Source of the DNA: Komagataeibacter kakiaceti JCM 25156
GTDB taxonomy: Bacteria; Pseudomonadota; Alphaproteobacteria; Acetobacterales; Acetobacteraceae
Reading direction: 5' to 3'
DNA: 5,107 nucleotides
Assembly (NCBI RefSeq): GCF_000613305.1
Contig: NZ_BAIO01000149.1
Span: forward strand, 1-5,107
Of the stretch, positions 1-5,107 are shown piece by piece. The first letter of the stretch is position 1, and every line of letters begins with the position of its first letter. The notes below the pieces were generated by a model. That model was not told where the DNA came from, searched no databases, and saw only the letters and a program-made list of their open reading frames with translations. The position numbers and the translations under genes were made by a program.

Positions 1-784
1 CGGTATCGACCACCAGCACATCCACGCCCGCGGCCATGAGTTCGCGCGCACGCGCCACGCCGTCATCCCCCACGCCCGTCGCCGCCGCGCAGAGCAGGCG
101 GCCGAGGCTGTCCTTGTTGGCCTGCGGATACTGGACGGCGCGGTCCATGTCCTTGACGGTGATGAGGCCGATGCAGCGATCCTCGTCATCAATGACCAGC
201 AGTTTCTCGATCCGGTGGCGGTGCAGGAGCTGGCGGGCCTGATCGCGGTCGGCGTTGTTGCGCACGGTCACCAGGTTCTCGCGCGTCATGAGTTCATAGA
301 CGCGCTGCCCCGGATCGGTGGCGAAGCGGACATCGCGGTTGGTCAGGATGCCGACCAGCCGGTTGGTCTCGCGCTCCACGACCGGCAGGCCGCTTATGCC
401 GTGGCGGGACATGATCGCGTTGACCTCGGCCAGCGTCTGGTCGGGATAGACCGTGACGGGATTGACCACCATGCCGGATTCGAAGCGCTTGACGCGGCGG
501 ACCTGTTCGGCCTGCTGCTCGATCGTCAGGTTCTTGTGGATCACGCCCAGCCCGCCGTTCTGGGCCATGGCGATGGCCATGCCGTCCTCGGTCACGGTAT
601 CCATGGCGGAGGAGACCAGCGGGATGTTCAGCGTGATCTTGCGGGTCAGCCGCGTCCGCGTGGATGTCTGCGATGGCAGGACGTTCGATTCGTCAGGCAC
701 GACCAGAACGTCGTCAAACGCCAGGGCTTCGCGGATTCGATCCTCGATGCGGGGTGCGGATGTATTTTTCGGGGTGGAAGACAT
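1..784 (-). CDS. guaB: IMP dehydrogenase, 5' part (runs off left edge)
   Basis: Inosine-5'-monophosphate dehydrogenase oxidises IMP to XMP with NAD+, the committed step of GMP synthesis in the cytoplasm. My own translation from the ATG at 784-782 stays open to base 1 (261 codons plus one base). After a variable N-terminal tail come ALAFDDVLVVP (residues 20-30), VSSAMDTVTE (57-66) and NGGLGVIHKN (76-85), all hallmarks of the IMPDH barrel. A CBS-domain pair follows from about residue 105 to 225, with VNPVTVYPDQTLAEV opening the first repeat and KLLVIDDEDRCIGLITVKDM closing the second. The visible part ends in AGVDVLVVDT, the strand carrying the NAD/substrate-contacting Asp. The catalytic Cys loop and C-terminal flap lie outside the window. 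A GAGG at 798-795 sits 10 nt before the ATG, a workable ribosome binding site. The 156-bp gap upstream suggests its own promoter. No frameshift is seen. Confidence 0.97.
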   Translation of the reverse strand, partial: MSSTPKNTSAPRIEDRIREALAFDDVLVVPDESNVLPSQTSTRTRLTRKITLNIPLVSSAMDTVTEDGMAIAMAQNGGLGVIHKNLTIEQQAEQVRRVKRFESGMVVNPVTVYPDQTLAEVNAIMSRHGISGLPVVERETNRLVGILTNRDVRFATDPGQRVYELMTRENLVTVRNNADRDQARQLLHRHRIEKLLVIDDEDRCIGLITVKDMDRAVQYPQANKDSLGRLLCAAATGVGDDGVARARELMAAGVDVLVVDT

Positions 785-844
785 GATGCAGGGGCCTCGT
801 CAACAGATGGCGGCTTCCCCGCGCCTCGGGTCACCGACCGTTGG

Positions 845-863
845 CGCACCCTCATAGGGTGCG
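845..863 (-). repeat. Perfect 8-bp inverted repeat upstream of guaB
   Basis: CGCACCCT and AGGGTGCG form a perfect 8-bp stem around a 3-base loop. On the minus strand the stem can be extended by CGTT pairing with AACG past a two-base CC bulge (867-839). No T run follows on either strand, so it is not a standard intrinsic terminator. It overlaps the candidate -10 of guaB and could be an operator-like site or a structured element after the hydrolase gene. Function unknown. Confidence 0.5.
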
Positions 864-879
864 AACGCCGCGCTGGCAA
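851..879 (-). promoter_or_regulatory. Candidate sigma70-type promoter for guaB
   Basis: On the minus strand, TTGCCA (879-874, five of six bases of the -35 consensus) is followed after exactly 17 bases by TATGAG (856-851, four of six bases of the -10 consensus). Transcription would start around 845-843, leaving a leader of roughly 60 nt before the guaB ATG at 784. It lies in the only substantial gap between genes, just where a separate guaB promoter would be expected. The -10 falls inside a perfect hairpin. It is a sequence match only; in GC-rich Alphaproteobacteria such matches are weak evidence. Confidence 0.4.
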
Positions 880-940
880 GCATTACGCGCATCCTTTGCG
901 TTTTATATGCCGGACCGGCCTTAATCCGGCCCGTGGATGC

Positions 941-1724
941 TCAGGCGTAAAGCCGCAATCCGTCATACGCGGCCTCGACCCCTTCGGGCAGGTTGGCCTG
1001 CATCCACCCCCAGTCCATGTCCGGCCCCATGTGGGTCAGCACGGTGCGGCGGGGTTTTATGATGTCGCGCCAGTGCAGCACCCGCTCCAGCCACCCGTGG
1101 GAGGAATGTTCCACGCGCTGGAAACAGTCCACCAGCACGTATCGACTCCGCGCAGCGTATCGAGCGCCACCTCATCCAGTTCGACCACGTCGGTGCAGTA
1201 CGCCATCGGGCCTATGCGCAGGCCCAGCGTTTCGGTCCAGCCATGGTGCTGGCTGAACAGGTCCACTTCCATGCCCGCCATGACCTGCCTGACCGGCAGG
1301 GTGACGGGACGGGCCTCGAGAATGGGGCGGATGATGCGTGGCGGCGTCCATGGGCGGAAGGCGTAATCGAAGCGGACCGTGATCTCATCCAGCACCTCCG
1401 CCGTGCCATAGACCGGCAGTGGCCCGTTGATGACGCGGTTGACCCCCCGCAGTTCATCAAGCCCGGCGATATGGTCGGCATGGGCGTGGGTGTACAGCAC
1501 CGCATCCACCCGGCTTACGCGCTGCGCCAGAAGCTGGGCGCGCAGGTCCGGCCCGGTATCGACCAGCAGCATCCGGCCCGGCCCGTCATTCATGATGATG
1601 GATGACCGCGTGCGGCGGTTGCGCGGCTGGGCCGGATCGCACTCCCCCAGTCCCCCGCCCCATCGGGGCCGCCAAGCATGGGCACGCCGGCGGAACCACC
1701 GCAGCCGAGAACGATCAGTTCCAT
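941..1724 (-). pseudogene. MBL-fold (PhnP-like) metal hydrolase, broken by two frameshifts
   Basis: Metallo-beta-lactamase-fold hydrolase resembling the PhnP/COG1235 group (phosphodiesterases of the cyclic-phosphate type); its substrate here is unknown. The family sequence runs through three frames. Frame 1 from ATG 1724 gives MELIVLGCGGSAGVPMLGG and on to DWG. After one missing base in the G run at 1648-1644, frame 2 gives CDPAQPRNRRTRSSIIMNDG, LLVDTGPDLRAQLL, the metal motif HAHADHIAGLDELRG, QHHGWTETLG and AYCTDV. After a second missing base near 1141-1136, frame 3 gives VDCFQR, IKPRRTVLTHMGPDMDW and ends AAYDGLRLYA with TGA at 943-941. Restoring one base at each site gives a 261-residue protein of normal length, with HAHADH at residues 80-85, a metal-ligand Asp at about 179 and the final His at about 232. 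Read as given, the first ATG yields only 44 residues, stopping at 1592-1590. The start is 4 bp after the tatD stop. It could be a true pseudogene or sequence error. The family call is strong; the state of the gene is not settled. Confidence 0.88.
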
Positions 1725-1728
1725 GCCG

Positions 1729-2526
1729 TCAGGCCGCCCGGCTGAACAGGCGGGTGAAATTGCGCGTGGTCATCTCGGCAAAGGCCGCATCCTCCATCCC
1801 GCGCAGGTCCGCCAGCACGCGGGCGGTATAGGCCACGTAGCCGGGTTCATTGCGCTTGCCACGCCGGGGCACGGGGGCGAGATAGGGCGAATCGGTTTCC
1901 ACCAGCAGGCGGTCATCGGGCACGTCGCGGGCCACGTCGCGCACCGACTGCGCGCGGTTGAAGGTCGCGATGCCGGAGAAGCTGATATACCCCCCCAGTT
2001 CCAGCGCCCCACGGGCCAGTTCCGGCCCGGAGGAAAAGCAGTGGATCAGGAACGGAAAGACCCCGTTGCGTTCGGTCTCGTCACGCAGGATCGCCAGCAT
2101 GTCATCATCCGCCTCACGCGTGTGGATCACCAGCGGCAGGCCGGTCTGGCGCGCGGCGTCGATATGCACGCGGAAACTTTCCTGCTGGAGCGGGCGGATC
2201 TCCGCCTGCCCATGGAAATAGTCCAGCCCGCTTTCCCCCAGCCCCACCACGCACGGGTCATCCGCCATGGCGGCGAGTGTGGCGGCATCAGGCAGGGTTT
2301 CCTCCGCCACATGGTCGGGATGGGTGCCGATGGTGCACCACACCCGCAGGTCGGGCCGGTCCAGTTCCGCCAGCTTCTTCTGTTGCGCCGCGCGTGACAG
2401 CCGTGTTCCGACCGTGACCAGGCCATCCACCCCGGCCTGCCGGGCGCGGGTCAGGACATCGGGCAGTTCGTCGTCGGAAAAATGGTCGAGATGACAGTGG
2501 GAATCGGTCAGTCCCGTACGGGTCAT
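1729..2526 (-). CDS. tatD: TatD-family metal-dependent hydrolase (DNase)
   Basis: A TIM-barrel metal-dependent hydrolase of the TatD/YcfH family. Characterised members are 3'-5' exonucleases/DNases linked to DNA repair and DNA fragmentation; the cellular role of this copy is inferred only from family. The 265-residue length is typical. All expected metal ligands are visible: DSHCHLDHF with HxH at residues 10 and 12, Glu98 in VGLGESGLDYF, His135 in VIHTRE, His162 in FLIHCFSSG, and Asp212 in VETDSPYLAPVP. The GIATF strand before the last motif is also family-typical. The ATG at 2526 overlaps the metG stop by 4 bp (ATGA) and has a strong GGAGG four bases upstream, which fixes this start. The gene is intact and ends 4 bp before the MBL hydrolase start. 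It could be named ycfH by some pipelines; the family is certain, the paralogue name less so. Confidence 0.96.
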   Translation of the reverse strand: MTRTGLTDSHCHLDHFSDDELPDVLTRARQAGVDGLVTVGTRLSRAAQQKKLAELDRPDLRVWCTIGTHPDHVAEETLPDAATLAAMADDPCVVGLGESGLDYFHGQAEIRPLQQESFRVHIDAARQTGLPLVIHTREADDDMLAILRDETERNGVFPFLIHCFSSGPELARGALELGGYISFSGIATFNRAQSVRDVARDVPDDRLLVETDSPYLAPVPRRGKRNEPGYVAYTARVLADLRGMEDAAFAEMTTRNFTRLFSRAA

Positions 2527-4061
2527 GTCGCCTCCGGTTCAACATGGCGGGGGAAGATGCCCTGCGGGGCGGGCAGCACGCGGCCCGCGGGCAGCGGTGT
2601 GTCGAGTGCGGCGAAATCACGTTCGCCGCTTTCCACGCCAAGCTGGGTCAGCATCCGGTCCATGCTGCCGGGCATGTAGGGCTGGAGTACGGTCGCGATG
2701 ATGCGCAGGGCGTCGGCCAGCACGCGCAGCACGTCGTTCATGCGCGCGCTGTCGGTCTTCTTCAGCTTCCACGGGGCCTGATGGTCGATATAGGCGTTGC
2801 ACGCGCGGATGACCTTCCACACCTCCTCCAGCGCGTCGGTCAGGGCCTGACGGTCAATCTGCTCGTGCATGATCCCGGGCAGCAGGCTGGCCGGGGCCAG
2901 CAGGGCGGTATCCTCCGCCGTGAGGGTGCCCCGTCCGGGCAGCACACCCCCGCAGTTGCGCGCGATCTGTGACAGCGTGCGCTGCGCCAGATTGCCCAGA
3001 TCATTCGCCAGTTCGACATTCATGCGCGAGATGATGGCCCGGCGGCTGAGATCGCTGTCACCGCCAAAGGGCATCTCGCGCATCAGGAAAAACCGGATCG
3101 GGTCGAGGCCGAAGGTTTCCACAAGGTCGCGCGGGTCCACCACATTGCCCAGCGACTTGCTCATCTTCTGGCCTTCGATGGTCCACCACCCGTGCGAGAA
3201 CACGCGATCGGGCAGTTCAAGCCCCGCCCCCATCAGCAGCGCGGGCCAGTAGATGGCGTGAAAGCGCAGGATGTCCTTGCCGACCAGATGCAGGTTGGCG
3301 GGCCAGAAATCCCACCGCGCCGCCTTTTCATCCGGATAGCCCACGGCGGAGAGGTAATTGGCCAGCGCATCGACCCACACATACATCACATGCTTCGGAT
3401 CCCCCGGCACGGGAATGCCCCAGTTGAAGCTGGTGCGGCTGATGGACAGGTCGCGCAGCCCCTGCCGCACGAAACTTGCGACCTCGTTGCGGCGGCTGGC
3501 CGGTTCGATGAAACCGGGGCGGCTTTCATACAGTTCCAGCAGCCTGTCACCAAAGGCGGAGAGACGGAAGAAGTAGGACGGCTCCTTCACCCATTCCACG
3601 GCGGCACCGGTGGGGGCCACCTTCCTGCCATCAGGGCCGGTGACCAGTTCATCCTCACCGTAGAAACATTCATCGCGCAGCGCGTACCAGCCTTCGTACG
3701 CGCCAAGGTAGATATGGCCGTTTTCCTCCAGCTTCTTCCACAGCGCGGAGGCACCCGCCGCGTGGCGGGGTTCGGTCGTACGGATGAAATCATCGTACGA
3801 AATGGCCATCCTGTCATACATATCGCGGAAATCGGCCGCCACCCGGTCGGCAAAGGCGATGGGCTCCATGCCCGCCGCCTGCGCGGCCTGTTCCACCTTC
3901 TGGCCGTGTTCGTCCGTTCCGGTCAGGAAAAAGACATCGAACCCCGCCAGACGCTTGAAGCGCGCGATCACGTCGGCCGCGACGGACGTGTAGGCATGGC
4001 CGATATGTGGCGCTCCGTTCACGTAATAGATTGGTGTGGTGACGTAGTAGCGCCGTGTCAT
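2523..4061 (-). CDS. metG: Methionyl-tRNA synthetase, short form
   Basis: Charges tRNA-Met with methionine using ATP, in the cytoplasm; needed for both initiation and elongation. The 512-residue protein opens with YYVTTPIYYVNGAPHIGHAY, holding the class I HIGH motif at residues 19-22. TGTDEHGQK is at 47-55, VWVDALANY at 228-236, VGKDILRFHAIYWPALL at 260-276 and the KMSKS loop at 299-303 (GQKMSKSLGNVVDP). The alpha-helical anticodon-binding domain fills roughly 350-500 and includes the APWKLKK segment. The insert near residues 120-160 has only one Cys (132), so the zinc-knuckle Cys pairs of the E. coli type are absent. The C-terminal tRNA-binding/dimerisation domain found in the longer E. coli-type enzyme (about 677 residues) is also missing. 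This is the compact form common in Alphaproteobacteria. Its start overlaps the holB stop and its stop overlaps the tatD start, each as ATGA, implying translational coupling. A GGTGAG-like site precedes the ATG inside the end of holB. Confidence 0.98.
   Translation of the reverse strand: MTRRYYVTTPIYYVNGAPHIGHAYTSVAADVIARFKRLAGFDVFFLTGTDEHGQKVEQAAQAAGMEPIAFADRVAADFRDMYDRMAISYDDFIRTTEPRHAAGASALWKKLEENGHIYLGAYEGWYALRDECFYGEDELVTGPDGRKVAPTGAAVEWVKEPSYFFRLSAFGDRLLELYESRPGFIEPASRRNEVASFVRQGLRDLSISRTSFNWGIPVPGDPKHVMYVWVDALANYLSAVGYPDEKAARWDFWPANLHLVGKDILRFHAIYWPALLMGAGLELPDRVFSHGWWTIEGQKMSKSLGNVVDPRDLVETFGLDPIRFFLMREMPFGGDSDLSRRAIISRMNVELANDLGNLAQRTLSQIARNCGGVLPGRGTLTAEDTALLAPASLLPGIMHEQIDRQALTDALEEVWKVIRACNAYIDHQAPWKLKKTDSARMNDVLRVLADALRIIATVLQPYMPGSMDRMLTQLGVESGERDFAALDTPLPAGRVLPAPQGIFPRHVEPEAT
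2531..2535 (-). promoter_or_regulatory. Strong ribosome binding site of tatD
   Basis: GGAGG lies four bases before the tatD ATG at 2526, inside the last codons of metG. It supports this start codon and suggests that tatD is translated well in its own right as well as by coupling to metG through the ATGA overlap. Confidence 0.7.
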
Positions 4062-5020
4062 GTTTCACTCACCCGCGCAAGCGCCGTTAGAACCGCCTGC
4101 TGCCTGTCCAGATTGAATTGTTCGGTTTCCGCGCGCAGCCGTACCATGTCCTGCCACAGCAGGGCCAGGCGGGCGGGGCGGAGATCACTCCCACGCGCCC
4201 GGGCCGCGTTGCGGGCCAGATCGCGCGTTTTCTCAGATATGGCATTACACAGCAGATCGAAAAAGACGGAAAAACCATTTTCCCGTTTTGTGACCTGCTC
4301 GGCAATGTCGTAGCCAGCCCCCTCATCCGCCGCGCCATTCATGACCCGCGCCACGAGATGCGCGACCTCCGCCCCGCCCCCGTCGAGCAGTTCCAGCGCC
4401 TTGCCCGGCGCGCCACGGGCCAGTGGCAGGATGCTGTCCAGCCCCGGCATATCGGCGGGCTGCGGCATGTGCGACAGCATGGCGCGCATGGCCGCTTCAT
4501 CCAGCGCGCCCAGCCCCAGCACCCGGCAACGGCTGCGGATGGTGGGCAGCAGGCGGCCCGGCACGGAGGTGGTCAGGATCAGGATGGCGCGTTCGGGCGG
4601 TTCCTCAAGGATCTTGAGGATGGCGTTGGCCGCCGTGCGGTTCATGTATTCCGCGCCATCCACGATCACCACGCGCCAGCCGCCTTCGGCCGCCGTGCGG
4701 CGCAGGAAGGCGGGAATGGGGCGGATGTCGTCCCCCACGATCTCGCGCCGCAGGCGGTGGCGTTTTTCATCCACCCCGCGCGCGACCACCAGCAGGTCGG
4801 CATGCGTGCCCGCGCTGACCCGGCGGCCGACGGGACTGTCGTGATCTTCCGCCCCCAGCAGCACGCGCGCCATCATGAAGGCCATGGTGGCCTTGCCGAT
4901 CCCTTCCGGCCCGGTCAGCAGCCAGGCATGGTGCAGCCTGCCCGTGCGGATGACGGACAGGAATTCCCGCCATGCCGCGTCATGCCCGAACAACTGGCGG
5001 CAGGTGCGCGGATCAGGCAT
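4058..5020 (-). CDS. holB: DNA polymerase III subunit delta'
   Basis: Clamp-loader subunit that, with delta and the tau/gamma subunits, opens and loads the beta sliding clamp on DNA. The 320-residue protein shows an AAA+ fold. HHAWLLTGPEGIGKATMAF carries a P-loop-like segment at 37-45 in which Ala44 sits where the nucleotide-binding Ser/Thr usually follows Lys43, in line with delta' being a poor or non-ATPase subunit. WRVVIVDGAEYMNR (115-128) is the Walker B region, NAILKILEEPP (132-142) is a clamp-loader signature, and PGRLLPTIRSRCR (154-166) holds the SRC motif that serves as an arginine finger toward a neighbouring subunit. No Cys4 zinc module is present between the P-loop and Walker B. 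The C-terminal third is the helical collar domain and is weakly conserved. The start at 5020 lies 8 bp inside the end of tmk and the stop overlaps the metG start by 4 bp. Confidence 0.95.
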   Translation of the reverse strand: MPDPRTCRQLFGHDAAWREFLSVIRTGRLHHAWLLTGPEGIGKATMAFMMARVLLGAEDHDSPVGRRVSAGTHADLLVVARGVDEKRHRLRREIVGDDIRPIPAFLRRTAAEGGWRVVIVDGAEYMNRTAANAILKILEEPPERAILILTTSVPGRLLPTIRSRCRVLGLGALDEAAMRAMLSHMPQPADMPGLDSILPLARGAPGKALELLDGGGAEVAHLVARVMNGAADEGAGYDIAEQVTKRENGFSVFFDLLCNAISEKTRDLARNAARARGSDLRPARLALLWQDMVRLRAETEQFNLDRQQAVLTALARVSET

Positions 5021-5107
5021 CCGCCCCCCCGCCCACCATGCTCAGGTGGGGGGCCAGCACCGTGCGGATGGCCTGCTGCACGCTGTCCATCGGGCCGCTG
5101 GCGTCCA
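5013..5107 (-). CDS. tmk: Thymidylate kinase, C-terminal end only
   Basis: Only about 31 codons are inside the window, so the call rests on little sequence plus position. Read from 5105, the translation begins DASGPMDSVQQAIRTVL, continues through a short Gly-rich tail and ends GADA with TGA at 5015-5013. The DASG motif followed by a helix ending a nucleoside-monophosphate kinase is typical of the last part of thymidylate kinase, which makes dTDP from dTMP. tmk directly before holB is a widespread alphaproteobacterial arrangement, which supports the call. Its last 8 bases overlap the holB start. The tail is coded by a run of seven G on the sense strand (5030-5024). The catalytic parts cannot be checked from this window. 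Confidence 0.85.
   Translation of the reverse strand, partial: DASGPMDSVQQAIRTVLAPHLSMVGGGADA

Larger units (their letters stand above)
785..940 (-). other. Intergenic region between MBL hydrolase and guaB
   Basis: 156 bases with no gene, the only gap of any size here. From the hydrolase side it holds an imperfect GC-rich inverted repeat (GCCGGA at 909-914 with TCCGGC at 925-930, 10-base loop, no T run after it), then an AT-richer patch (TATAAAA, 906-900). These are followed by the candidate promoter (879-851), the 8-bp hairpin (863-845) and a GAGG ribosome binding site (798-795). No riboswitch or RNA gene is recognisable by eye. Confidence 0.6.

Noticed and set aside
909..930. GC-rich inverted repeat after the hydrolase gene as an intrinsic terminator
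   Set aside because: The stem is only 6 bp with a 10-base loop, and the following minus-strand bases are CATATAAAACG, with no T run. The sequence does not support a standard terminator.
215..1366. Long plus-strand open frame of 383 codons opposite guaB and the hydrolase
   Set aside because: It is the antisense shadow of two recognised genes in GC-rich DNA. Its translation has low-complexity His/Gly/Arg content, no known motif and no convincing ribosome binding site, and it crosses gene boundaries and the intergenic gap.
1638..1655. Programmed -1 frameshifting or transcriptional slippage on the G5 run as a deliberate mechanism
   Set aside because: A -1 slip on the G run would restore the frame, but a second, non-slippery frameshift further on leaves the product broken. 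Two independent recoding events in a small hydrolase are much less likely than mutation or sequence error.
1678..2397. Plus-strand open frame of 239 codons opposite tatD
   Set aside because: It lies antisense to an intact tatD with all its metal ligands and shows no motif of its own.
3192..4313. Long plus-strand open frame of 373 codons opposite metG and holB
   Set aside because: It is antisense to two essential genes with clear motifs. The open frame follows from codon bias of the opposite strand, and no domain is recognisable.
1..5107. An undescribed defence, mobile or biosynthetic system
   Set aside because: All coding space is taken by conserved housekeeping genes in a familiar order. 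No direct-repeat arrays, transposase, integrase, toxin-antitoxin pair or unexplained gene is present.

Overview
The window is a GC-rich stretch of bacterial chromosome in which every supported gene lies on the minus strand. Reading in the direction of transcription (high to low coordinates), the order is tmk (3' end only), holB, metG, tatD, a PhnP-like metallo-beta-lactamase-fold hydrolase, and guaB (5' part only). The run tmk-holB-metG-tatD-MBL hydrolase is a gene order I know from Alphaproteobacteria. The protein sequences, the GC-rich codon use and the short single-domain MetG fit an acetic acid bacterium (Acetobacteraceae, perhaps Komagataeibacter or a relative). That placement is from recall of protein style, not from a search.

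Layout: 5107-5013 is the tail of thymidylate kinase. 5020-4058 is the DNA polymerase III delta' subunit. 4061-2523 is methionyl-tRNA synthetase and 2526-1729 is a TatD-family metal-dependent DNase. 1724-941 is an MBL-fold hydrolase. These genes are packed head to tail: tmk/holB overlap by 8 bp, holB/metG and metG/tatD each by 4 bp (ATGA), and tatD is separated from the hydrolase by 4 bp. They therefore look like one translationally coupled operon. A 156-bp gap (940-785) follows, the only real intergenic space, and carries a candidate sigma70-type promoter and a perfect 8-bp hairpin ahead of guaB. guaB (IMP dehydrogenase) starts at 784 and runs off the left edge.

The genes serve nucleotide supply and information processing: dTTP synthesis (tmk), clamp loading (holB), Met-tRNA charging (metG), a DNase/quality-control hydrolase (tatD) and the committed step of guanine nucleotide synthesis (guaB).

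The one unexpected thing is that the MBL-fold hydrolase cannot be read in a single frame. Its family sequence is spread over three frames. Two one-base losses explain this, one in a five-G run (about 1644-1648) and one near 1136-1141. Putting both bases back gives a clean 261-residue protein with all expected metal-binding motifs. It is either a recent pseudogene or a locally poor assembly. I see no mobile element, CRISPR array, tRNA, rRNA or defence system, and no sign of a new biological system.
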